From: Cypionkella sp.
GTDB lineage: Bacteria; Pseudomonadota; Alphaproteobacteria; Rhodobacterales; Rhodobacteraceae
DNA: 15,312 nt
Assembly: GCA_018063485.1 (NCBI GenBank)
Contig: JAGPBG010000010.1
Coordinates: 1 to 15,312 of the forward strand
Reading direction: 5' to 3'
The notes under the pieces were generated by a model that was not told the DNA's origin, did no database searches, and was given only the letters and a program-made list of their open reading frames with translations. The first letter of the stretch is position 1; each line of letters starts with the position of its first letter. Below are positions 1-5,884 of the stretch, piece by piece. Both the position numbers and the translations under genes were made by a program.

Positions 1-1363
1 CGCCAAAGCCTGCGGGGGCCGGCAGGGCAAAGGCCTCACGGCCCGACGCATTGCCGAACGGCCTGCGCAGCTCAGCCACAAGTGCGTGAAAAGGCCCAAG
101 ATCACCCGTTTCAGCCGCCCGTAACGCCGCCTCAACCAGATGATTGCGCGGAATGACAATCGGATTGGCCTTTGGACGCACACCGCCTCGGGCATCCCAG
201 CGCAGCATCCACTGCCTGATTGCGGATTTATCCGCAAACAACGCCAGAAAAGTGGCCTCAGGCCCGCCCAGACGGTAAAAGGCCTGCGTCCAATCGACCC
301 CTTCTATCGCCCCCAGAAAATCATTGGCCAGGCCTTCATCGCCGGGATCTTCGCCAACCAGCCCCAGCTTTTGGCGCATGATCGCCAGCCACTCTTGCCG
401 ATACAGCCCCTCAACCTGCTCCAACCGATCATTTGCCAGATCCACTGCCCGATCCTGATCTGGGTCGATCAACGGCAGCAACGCCTCGGCCAGACGCGCA
501 AGGTTCCAGCCCAGAATCACCGGCTGATTGCCATAGGCATAGCGCCCTTGCCGGTCGATCGACGAAAAAACGGTGCCAGGAGCATAACTTTCCATGAAAG
601 CACAGGGGCCGTAATCAATGGTTTCCCCCGATAGCGCCATATTGTCGGTGTTCATGACCCCGTGCACAAAGCCAACCCCCATCCACTGCGCAATCAACCG
701 CGCCTGGCGTGCCATGACCGCATCAAACAGCCCAAGCGCGCCCTCTGCCTGCGGGAAGTGCCTTGCGATGGTATAGCGCGTCAGCGCTGCCAGCTTGTCG
801 GTTTCCCCGCGTGCCGCATAAAACTGAAACGTGCCGACGCGGATATGGCTGGCGGCAACCCGTGCCAACACAGCACCCGGCAACCGGCCCTGATCGCGGA
901 CAACCTGTTCCCCGGTCGCCACCACGGCAAGGCTGCGGGTGGTCGGGATGCCCAGCGCCGCCATCGACTCGGAAATCAGGTATTCCCGCAGCATCGGACC
1001 CAAAGTCGCCTTGCCGTCGCCGCCACGCGCAAAGGGCGTGCGGCCAGAGCCTTTCAGTTGCAGATCCCAGCGCCGACCATCGGGGCCAAGAAACTCACCC
1101 AACAGATGGGCGCGCCCATCCCCCAATTGCCCGGAAAAGCCACCAAACTGATGCCCCGCATAGGCCAAAGCCACCGGGTCGGCACCGGGCGGCACTTCTG
1201 CACCCGACAGCCATTCCGCCGCCTTTGGCAGATCACCCAAGCCCAATTCTTTAGCAAGATATTGATTATAGACCACCATTTGCGGTGCAGGCGCACGATC
1301 TGGCGGCATCCGCAAGAAACACCCCGGCAATTCGCGCACGAAACTGTTGTCAAACTCGATCAT
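1..1363 (-). CDS. selO: Protein adenylyltransferase SelO (YdiU family), 3' end cut by window edge
   Basis: SelO is a pseudokinase-fold enzyme that transfers AMP from ATP to Ser/Thr/Tyr of target proteins. The first 454 codons are present and open; the family is usually about 470-490 residues, so only a short C-terminal tail (where bacterial members carry a conserved Cys) is missing. Visible motifs are AYAGHQFGGFSGQLGDGR at residues 67-84, LQLKGSGRT at 101-109 with the nucleotide-binding Lys104, Glu127 in LREYLI, and VMNTDNMALSGETIDYGP around 236-253. Asp240, Asn241 and Asp250 keep the spacing of the catalytic and metal-binding Asp-Asn...Asp reported for the Pseudomonas enzyme, and the Lys-to-Glu distance of 23 also matches, so it should be active. 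The start is the ATG at 1363-1361, preceded by a strong AGGAGG about 8 bases away. It lies downstream of tRNA-Pro on the same strand, probably with its own promoter. Confidence 0.96.
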   Translation of the reverse strand, partial: MIEFDNSFVRELPGCFLRMPPDRAPAPQMVVYNQYLAKELGLGDLPKAAEWLSGAEVPPGADPVALAYAGHQFGGFSGQLGDGRAHLLGEFLGPDGRRWDLQLKGSGRTPFARGGDGKATLGPMLREYLISESMAALGIPTTRSLAVVATGEQVVRDQGRLPGAVLARVAASHIRVGTFQFYAARGETDKLAALTRYTIARHFPQAEGALGLFDAVMARQARLIAQWMGVGFVHGVMNTDNMALSGETIDYGPCAFMESYAPGTVFSSIDRQGRYAYGNQPVILGWNLARLAEALLPLIDPDQDRAVDLANDRLEQVEGLYRQEWLAIMRQKLGLVGEDPGDEGLANDFLGAIEGVDWTQAFYRLGGPEATFLALFADKSAIRQWMLRWDARGGVRPKANPIVIPRNHLVEAALRAAETGDLGPFHALVAELRRPFGNASGREAFALPAPAGFG

Positions 1364-1385
1364 CAAGCGCCTCCTGATTGCCTTG

Positions 1386-1414
1386 GATATGGGTTCATTA
1401 GCCCAAACAGGCAA
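1386..1414 (-). promoter_or_regulatory. Candidate selO promoter
   Basis: On the minus strand TTGCCT (1414-1409) is followed after 17 bases by CATATC (1391-1386), about 22 bases before the selO ATG and just upstream of its AGGAGG. The spacing suits a sigma-70-type promoter but both hexamers are imperfect matches. It is the best candidate in the 94-base gap between the tRNA and selO. Confidence 0.3.
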
Positions 1415-1457
1415 GTGAAGGCAGCCAAATGCACAAAATGTGAAGGATGGAGAAAAA

Positions 1458-1534
1458 TGGTCGGGGCGAGAGGATTCGAACCCCCGGCCTACGGTACCCA
1501 AAACCGTCGCGCTACCAGACTGCGCTACGCCCCG
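1458..1534 (-). tRNA. tRNA-Pro, anticodon UGG
   Basis: On the minus strand this 77-base segment folds as a complete tRNA. The acceptor arm CGGGGCG pairs with CGCCCCG. The D arm is GCGC/GCGC. The anticodon stem ACGGT/ACCGT encloses TTTGGGT, giving anticodon TGG, which reads CCA and, by wobble, other proline codons. The T arm has the TTCGAAT loop. Discriminator A and the 3' CCA are encoded. A run of five T follows the CCA at once on the transcribed strand. The gene lies between the DUF192 gene and selO on the same strand, and could come from its own promoter or be processed from an upstream transcript. Confidence 0.97.
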
Positions 1535-1550
1535 ACGTGGCTGTCCTACT

Positions 1551-1575
1551 GTGCTTTTTCAGATTTGAAAAGCAC
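1551..1575. repeat. Inverted repeat between DUF192 gene and tRNA-Pro
   Basis: GTGCTTTT (1551-1558) and AAAAGCAC (1568-1575) are perfect 8-base inverted arms around a 9-base loop. The element starts 8 bases after the DUF192 stop codon and 17 bases before the tRNA 5' end. It could be a hairpin at the end of the DUF192 mRNA or a protein site in the tRNA promoter. No T-run follows either arm, so it does not look like a standard intrinsic terminator. Confidence 0.5.
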
Positions 1576-1582
1576 ATAACCA

Positions 1583-2065
1583 CTATGGCTGCGAACAACT
1601 CCATAACGCGCCATCCTGCGCGATCAGGGAATGGCGCATAACGGCCCCCGGCGCGATGCCCAGCCGCTTTGCCAGCCCGCCGTTGATTTCCAGAACAAAG
1701 GCGACGCCGTCACCACCATCCAGTGCCGTTGTATCTTGCGGCACGGCATTTGCCTGCACCACGGTCACACGACCGCTGGCGTCTGCAAAGATCATATCCA
1801 ACGGGATCAAAGTGTTCTTCATCCAGAACCGTGCATGTTTGGGCGGATCGAAGACAAACAGCATCCCCGAAGACGCCGCCAGCTTTTCGCGAAACATCAG
1901 CCCCCTGGCGTGTTCGGCAGCGGTTCTTGCCACTTCAACATGAAAGCGGGCGATACCCACGGGGCTGCGCAATTCGACGGTTGCGGGCGCGCAATCCGCT
2001 GCCACGGGCCCCGTCATTGCCAGACCGAAAAGAACCGCAGCTATCCCCGAACCGAGGCTTCCCAT
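1583..2065 (-). CDS. DUF192 family protein, probably exported
   Basis: This is a 160-residue protein of the DUF192 (COG1430) family, a small beta-rich domain of unknown biochemical role. The core runs from about residue 53 to 145 and includes GLMFREKL, FWMKNTLIPLDMIF and the family's typical spacing of VFDPPKHARFWMKN. Residues 1-23 form a hydrophobic stretch ending AVAA-like (PVAA before Asp24), which suggests a Sec signal peptide, although it lacks the usual basic residues at the N-terminus. Cys25 is not in a lipobox. The ATG at 2065-2063 lies 25 bases inside the end of the upstream cold-shock gene in another frame, and no in-frame alternative start is visible nearby, so translation is probably coupled to that gene. 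The family is secure; the function is not known. Confidence 0.9.
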   Translation of the reverse strand: MGSLGSGIAAVLFGLAMTGPVAADCAPATVELRSPVGIARFHVEVARTAAEHARGLMFREKLAASSGMLFVFDPPKHARFWMKNTLIPLDMIFADASGRVTVVQANAVPQDTTALDGGDGVAFVLEINGGLAKRLGIAPGAVMRHSLIAQDGALWSCSQP

Positions 2066-2568
2066 GACAACACCTGCACTGCCATCCGCCCGCGCTTGCC
2101 ATTGATGATACGCAAGCTGACGGCTTCACCTGCCTGTAAATCGGCAAAGCCTGAATGACGCAAGACCTCAATATGGATGAATACATCTTCCGGGTGCCCG
2201 AACACATTGGCAAAGCCAAAGCCCTTGCCCTTGTCGAACCATTTCACCCGAGCAGGCTCCAAAGCCAAGGCTTGCAATTCCTCCGGGCTGGCCTGCCCAT
2301 CCTCGTCGCCCATCAGAGCCAAACCACCGGGCGGCGGTTCGATCGACAGCACCTCAACCGCCTGAACGCCGCGTGATGTGTCTTGCACCAGCACCGACAC
2401 GCCAGCGCCATCAGCCACCGAGCTTTGCCCATAATTGCGCAAAACATTGGCATGCAACAAGATATCCGCTTCGCCGTCCTCGGTGACGATGAAGCCAAAC
2501 CCTTTACCTGGATCAAACCATTTCACCCGGCCCTGCACTTTGCGCAGGGCTTCATTTTCTTGTGTCAT
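2041..2568 (-). CDS. Tandem cold-shock-domain protein (CspA family)
   Basis: This 175-residue protein holds two cold-shock domains, at about residues 10-76 and 104-170, joined by an acidic linker (GDEDGQASPEE). Such domains bind single-stranded RNA/DNA through surface aromatics and act as RNA chaperones or antiterminators. RNP1 motifs are KGFGFI (22-27) and KGFGFA (115-120). RNP2 is DVFIH (128-132) in the second domain but DILLH (35-39) in the first, which lacks the usual central aromatic, so the domains may differ in nucleic-acid affinity. Two-domain forms are common in Rhodobacterales. I chose the ATG at 2568 because the domain begins just after it; the frame is open further upstream to 2715, but that part overlaps pdxH and has no homologous look. 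No good Shine-Dalgarno sequence precedes 2568. Confidence 0.93.
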   Translation of the reverse strand: MTQENEALRKVQGRVKWFDPGKGFGFIVTEDGEADILLHANVLRNYGQSSVADGAGVSVLVQDTSRGVQAVEVLSIEPPPGGLALMGDEDGQASPEELQALALEPARVKWFDKGKGFGFANVFGHPEDVFIHIEVLRHSGFADLQAGEAVSLRIINGKRGRMAVQVLSWEASVRG

Positions 2569-2632
2569 TGCAAGAGCCGCGTCCCCAGATAAAGCCCCGA
2601 TGGCGCAGTCATGCCAACAATCGCAGGGCACA

Positions 2633-2654
2633 TGCAAGAAGAATTCTTCCTGCA
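2633..2654. promoter_or_regulatory. Near-perfect palindrome upstream of the cold-shock gene
   Basis: GAAGAATTCTTC (2638-2649) is a perfect 12-base palindrome. One mismatched base pair out, it is flanked by TGCA on each side, giving a 22-base dyad with a single mismatch. It lies about 65-85 bases before the cold-shock start, in the 119-base gap after pdxH. Position and symmetry fit a dimeric regulator's operator; I do not recognise the regulator. Because there is no loop it is more likely read as DNA than as an RNA hairpin. Confidence 0.45.
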
Positions 2655-2670
2655 ATCTGGCACACTTCCA

Positions 2671-2685
2671 TTCACGAAGCGTGAA
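2671..2685. repeat. Short inverted repeat just after pdxH stop
   Basis: TTCACG-AAG-CGTGAA is a perfect 6-base inverted repeat with a 3-base loop, 2 bases beyond the pdxH stop codon on the minus strand. It could be a 3' end-stabilising hairpin or part of the upstream control region of the cold-shock gene. No T-run follows, so intrinsic termination is doubtful. Confidence 0.4.
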
Positions 2686-2687
2686 AT

Positions 2688-3290
2688 CTACGGGCTGAGA
2701 CGGTCGATTTCCCACGCCATATCAGGGGCTTCTCGGCGCCAGCAGAAACGATCATGCAACCGAAACGGACCATCTGCCCAGAACTCGATTTCCAATGGAG
2801 TGATCCGAAACCCTCCCCAGAACGGCGGTCGCCGCGGCATCGGCCCGTGTGTCGCGGTCACCTTTGCAACCTCTGCCATCAGCGCCCCCCGAGAGGACAA
2901 CTCTTGCGACTGCCTTGACGCCCATGCCCCGAGTCGGGATTTGAGACTGCGCGACGCGTAATAGGCATCTGCCTGCGGCCCCTCCTCGCGACTGACCAGC
3001 CCGCGCACCCGAATCTGTCGGCGCAATGATTTCCAATGCATCACGAACGCCGCTTTGCCCGAAGCCGTGATCTCGCGCCCCTTCGCACTGTCATAATTGG
3101 TGTAAAAAACGAATGACGCGGCCTCGATTTCTTTCAAAAGCACCATCCGCACATTCGGCAAACCGTCCCGATCCACACTTGCCAACGCAATCGCATTGGG
3201 ATCATTGATTTCAACCGCTTCGGCCTCTTTCAGCCAGCTTTGCGCGATCTGAAACGGATCTTCGCCCGCGAAAATACCTGTTCTGTCCAT
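2688..3290 (-). CDS. pdxH: Pyridoxamine/pyridoxine 5'-phosphate oxidase
   Basis: PdxH is the FMN-dependent cytoplasmic oxidase that converts PNP or PMP to pyridoxal 5'-phosphate with O2. At 200 residues it has the normal length. Motifs in order are RMVLLK (48-53) and [13 protein letters not shown] (62-74), both contacting FMN/phosphate; [12 protein letters not shown] (118-129); [17 protein letters not shown] (155-171); and RLHDR (177-181), whose Arg177 and His179 correspond to the substrate-binding pair of the E. coli enzyme. The C-terminus DRLSP resembles the family's RLAP ending. The ATG at 3290 follows AAGGAAGG at good spacing. It is divergent from fabI across a 93-base gap. Its product, PLP, is the cofactor of the aminotransferase encoded at 5885-7078, though that is a general rather than an operon link. 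Confidence 0.97.
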   Translation of the reverse strand: MDRTGIFAGEDPFQIAQSWLKEAEAVEINDPNAIALASVDRDGLPNVRMVLLKEIEAASFVFYTNYDSAKGREITASGKAAFVMHWKSLRRQIRVRGLVSREEGPQADAYYASRSLKSRLGAWASRQSQELSSRGALMAEVAKVTATHGPMPRRPPFWGGFRITPLEIEFWADGPFRLHDRFCWRREAPDMAWEIDRLSP

Positions 3291-3316
3291 TTTGCCTTCC
3301 TTGCGAACACCGCCGC

Positions 3317-3331
3317 GCCTTGATGCAAGGC
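3317..3331. promoter_or_regulatory. Inverted repeat in pdxH-fabI divergent region
   Basis: GCCTTG-ATG-CAAGGC is a perfect 6-3-6 inverted repeat in the 93-base gap between the divergent pdxH and fabI starts. A second palindrome, CCTGATCAGG, lies at 3350-3359. The first overlaps the candidate -35 of fabI, a natural place for an operator that could act on both genes. No known regulator consensus is recognised. Confidence 0.4.
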
Positions 3332-3348
3332 AACCTTTGCCCTACACA
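3320..3348 (+). promoter_or_regulatory. Candidate fabI promoter
   Basis: TTGATG (3320-3325) and TACACA (3343-3348) are separated by 17 bases, and the second hexamer ends 35 bases before the chosen fabI ATG. This is a moderate sigma-70-like match and the only well-spaced pair I found on the plus strand in this gap. If real, it would head the fabI-to-trpE gene run. Confidence 0.35.
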
Positions 3349-3383
3349 GCCTGATCAGGAATAGGGTGGGCGGAGAAGACCGA

Positions 3384-4220
3384 ATGTCAATTGCAACTGT
3401 GACCGGCGGGCTGATGGCCGGCAAGCGCGGGCTGATAATGGGGCTGGCCAATGACAAATCCATCGCCTGGGGCATTGCCCAGGCTCTGGCCGGTCAAGGC
3501 GCGGAAATCGCGTTTTCCTATCAGGGAGATGCCCTGAAAAAGCGGGTTCAGCCGCTGATCGCCTCGATCGGCATGTCGGAAATGGTAGAATGTGACGTGG
3601 CCTCGGATGCCTCGATCGACGCGCTGTTTGCGCATCTGTCGAAGATCTGGGGCAAGATTGATTTTCTGGTCCATGCCATCAGCTTTTCCGACAAGAACGA
3701 GTTGCGCGGGCGTTACGTTGAAACCGGCCGCGCGAATTTCGCGATGACGATGGATATTTCGGTCTATTCCTTCACCGCCGTGTGCCAGCGCGCTTGCACG
3801 ATGATGCCCGATGGCGGCAGCCTGCTGACGCTCACCTATTACGGTGCCGAAAAGGTGATGCCGCATTACAACGTGATGGGGATCGCCAAGGCCGGGTTGG
3901 AGGCAAGTGTCAAATATCTTGCCGAAGACCTTGGCAAGGACGGCATCCGCGTGAATGCGATTTCCGCCGGGCCGATCAAGACGCTGGCGGCGTCTGGCAT
4001 CGGTGATTTCCGCTATATCATGAAGTGGAATGAGCTGAACTCGCCGCTGCGCCGCAACGTGACACAAGAAGAGGTCGGCAAGGCCTCGCTTTACCTGCTG
4101 TCCGATCTGGGGTCCGGCACCACTGGCGAGAACCTGCATGTCGATGCGGGCTATCATGTCGTTGGCATGAAGGCCGTCGATGCCCCCGATATTGATGTCG
4201 TGACCGGTCGCAAGGAATGA
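3384..4220 (+). CDS. fabI: Enoyl-ACP reductase (NADH) FabI
   Basis: FabI performs the last reduction of each fatty-acid elongation cycle, trans-2-enoyl-ACP to acyl-ACP, in the cytoplasm. The protein is 278 residues, a short-chain-dehydrogenase fold with the FabI cofactor motif GLANDKSIAWG (20-30). The catalytic Tyr-x6-Lys is Tyr162...Lys169 in YNVMGIAK, the second active-site Tyr is Tyr152, and NAISAGPIKTLAASGI lies at 191-206. At the place of E. coli Gly93 (SIGF) this protein has Ser100 (AISF); substitutions there in E. coli alter diazaborine and triclosan response. The ATG at 3384 has GGAGA seven bases upstream; a GTG at 3366 in frame is less likely because it would include that ribosome site. 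Its stop overlaps the next start by 4 bases (ATGA). Confidence 0.97.
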   Translation: MSIATVTGGLMAGKRGLIMGLANDKSIAWGIAQALAGQGAEIAFSYQGDALKKRVQPLIASIGMSEMVECDVASDASIDALFAHLSKIWGKIDFLVHAISFSDKNELRGRYVETGRANFAMTMDISVYSFTAVCQRACTMMPDGGSLLTLTYYGAEKVMPHYNVMGIAKAGLEASVKYLAEDLGKDGIRVNAISAGPIKTLAASGIGDFRYIMKWNELNSPLRRNVTQEEVGKASLYLLSDLGSGTTGENLHVDAGYHVVGMKAVDAPDIDVVTGRKE

Positions 4221-4828
4221 CCCTTTCCGCCTTTCTGGCCGCCTATTTGCTGCACCTGATCGCTGCGGCTTCGCCCGGCCCAGCGGTGCTGATGGCCGCA
4301 CGGATCGGTATCACCGAAGGGCTGAAAACCGGAGCATACCTCGCCATGGGCCTCGGCTTGGGCGCATTGTTCTGGGCGGTTTCGGCGTTGTTCGGGCTGG
4401 CTGTGCTGTTCAAACTCGCCCCTGCGCTGCTCTGGGGCTTCAAACTGGCGGGCGGGCTCTTCCTGATCTGGATCGCGCTGCAAATGTGGCTCCATGCCGC
4501 TGAGCCGCTTGCCAGCGCCGCTACGCAAACGGCAAGATCGCCGCTTTCCGCCCTGCGCCTTGGCATTGTCACCCAGCTTTCCAACCCCAAACCTGCCGTC
4601 TTTTTCGGCGCGGTCTTTGTGGGCACCGTACCGCCCCATGCCACCGCCCCCGCGCTCGCGCTGTTGCTGCTGGCGATATTTCTGAACGAATTTGCTTGCA
4701 ACGTGCTTGTGGCCCGGCTTTTTTCTTATGAGCGTACGCGCCGCACCTATGCCAGACTGAAGACCACCATCGACCGCAGCTTTGGCGGCATCTTGGCCCT
4801 GTTGGGCCTCAAGATCGCCGCCATTTAA
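4217..4828 (+). CDS. LysE/RhtB family amino-acid exporter
   Basis: This is a 203-residue inner-membrane protein with about six hydrophobic segments. It carries the LysE signature near the N-terminus, [17 protein letters not shown] (19-35), and the NPK motif in [14 protein letters not shown] (121-134). LysE/RhtB carriers export amino acids or related compounds by exchange with protons; the substrate cannot be told from sequence. Its ATG overlaps the fabI stop (ATGA), and AAGGA abuts the start with no proper spacer, so translation probably depends on termination-reinitiation from fabI. gpt follows 10 bases later. Position among fabI and gpt does not suggest a particular substrate. Confidence 0.9.
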   Translation: MTLSAFLAAYLLHLIAAASPGPAVLMAARIGITEGLKTGAYLAMGLGLGALFWAVSALFGLAVLFKLAPALLWGFKLAGGLFLIWIALQMWLHAAEPLASAATQTARSPLSALRLGIVTQLSNPKPAVFFGAVFVGTVPPHATAPALALLLLAIFLNEFACNVLVARLFSYERTRRTYARLKTTIDRSFGGILALLGLKIAAI

Positions 4829-4838
4829 GGACATCGCC

Positions 4839-5345
4839 ATGAACGACCGTTTGCCGCACGAAAAAGGCTTTCATGTCTCCTGGGACCAGATTCACCGCGA
4901 CGCGCGGGCATTGGCCTGGCGGCTCGATGGCAAAGGCCCCGGCGAGGGCGGCTCCTGGAAAGCCGTGGTCGGCATCACACGGGGCGGTCTGGTGCCCGCG
5001 ATGATCGTCAGCCGCGAGTTGGACATCCGCACTGTCGATACCATCTCGGTCAAAAGCTATAACCACCAAAGCCAGGCCGCTGCCTCGGTGATCAAATCAC
5101 CCCAGACCGAACTGATGGGCGACGGTACCGGCATCCTGATCGTCGATGATCTGGTCGATAGCGGCAAGACGCTGGAACTGGTGCGCAATCTTTACCCGCG
5201 CGCGCATTTCGCCACGGTTTACGCCAAACCCTCGGGCAAGCCGATGGTGGACAGCTATATCACCGAAGTGTCGCAAGATACCTGGATCTTCTTTCCTTGG
5301 GACATGGCCTTGCAATATGTCCAGCCCTATCGCGGAACTGATTGA
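4839..5345 (+). CDS. gpt: Xanthine-guanine phosphoribosyltransferase
   Basis: Gpt salvages xanthine and guanine (and less well hypoxanthine) by transfer to PRPP, making XMP and GMP. The 168-residue protein aligns along its length with the E. coli enzyme (152 residues), with a somewhat longer N-terminal part. RGGLVPA (48-54) and [22 protein letters not shown] N-terminus match. The PRPP loop is [13 protein letters not shown] (99-111). [12 protein letters not shown] (129-140) and DTWIFFPWD (147-155) form the purine site. The ATG at 4839 follows AAGGA whose first bases belong to the TAA stop of the exporter gene; longer in-frame starts would run back into that gene. The DUF2127 gene begins 6 bases after its stop. 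Confidence 0.95.
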   Translation: MNDRLPHEKGFHVSWDQIHRDARALAWRLDGKGPGEGGSWKAVVGITRGGLVPAMIVSRELDIRTVDTISVKSYNHQSQAAASVIKSPQTELMGDGTGILIVDDLVDSGKTLELVRNLYPRAHFATVYAKPSGKPMVDSYITEVSQDTWIFFPWDMALQYVQPYRGTD

Positions 5346-5351
5346 TCACCG

Positions 5352-5849
5352 ATGTTGAAACGAAATGCCCTTCGCCTTGCCCGCTGGCTGCACGGGTTGT
5401 TCGAGGCCAGCCTGCTGATCAAAGGCCTGTTGGCGGCGTCCGAGGCCGTGTCCGGTCTGGGCCTGTTGCTGACCCCGAACAGCATGATCCAGAACTTCGT
5501 CGATTGGATGACACGCAACGAATTGACCCAGGAACCCTCCGACGCGATGGCGCAGTGGTTTTCGCATCTGGCTCAAAGCCTGTCGATCCAGACCCAGCAT
5601 TTCTATGCGCTCTATCTGATGGGCCATGGCTTTCTGAAACTGATCATGGTCCTGTTGTTGCAAAAACGGGTGATCTGGGCCTACCCCGCCTCGATGCTGG
5701 TTCTGGCCGGCTTCGTGATCTATCAATTGGATCAATGGACCTATGGGCATTCGCCGGTGCTGCTGATGCTCAGTGGCTTTGACACTTTCATGATCTTGCT
5801 GGTCTGGCGCGAATGGCGGGTCTTGCGCCTGAGCAATGCCACCGCTTGA
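5352..5849 (+). CDS. DUF2127 family membrane protein
   Basis: This is a 165-residue predicted integral membrane protein with about four transmembrane segments, near residues 15-41, 83-104, 107-127 and 135-152. Polar residues inside or beside these segments follow the DUF2127 pattern as I know it: His14, Glu18 and Lys24 in the first, His92 and Lys96 in the second, Tyr111-Pro112 and Tyr124-Gln125 in the third, and Asp144 in the fourth. No function is established for the family. It lies 6 bases after gpt and 35 bases before the aminotransferase gene, so it is probably co-transcribed with both. Its ribosome site is weak (GGAA about 14 bases upstream), which suggests coupling to gpt translation. 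Confidence 0.85.
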   Translation: MLKRNALRLARWLHGLFEASLLIKGLLAASEAVSGLGLLLTPNSMIQNFVDWMTRNELTQEPSDAMAQWFSHLAQSLSIQTQHFYALYLMGHGFLKLIMVLLLQKRVIWAYPASMLVLAGFVIYQLDQWTYGHSPVLLMLSGFDTFMILLVWREWRVLRLSNATA

Positions 5850-5884
5850 CACCCTCTCGCGCCCTTGAAACCCGGAGCCACCCG

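Noticed and set aside
1453..1457. Five T after the tRNA CCA end as an intrinsic terminator.
   Set aside because: No separate GC-rich hairpin precedes it apart from the tRNA itself, so I cannot call a terminator.
662..1579. A 305-codon plus-strand open frame opposite selO and running through the tRNA.
   Set aside because: selO on the other strand has conserved catalytic motifs throughout, and a frame reading through a tRNA is not credible as a gene.
2569..2715. A 49-codon N-terminal extension of the cold-shock protein.
   Set aside because: It overlaps the end of pdxH, has no cold-shock character, and contains the palindrome that looks regulatory. The ATG at 2568 directly precedes the domain.
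3366..3383. GTG start six codons upstream for fabI.
   Set aside because: The ATG at 3384 has a GGAGA seven bases upstream, which would lie inside the longer version.
3387..4301. A 304-codon minus-strand open frame opposite fabI.
   Set aside because: It is a shadow of fabI codon bias; no domain or ribosome site supports it.
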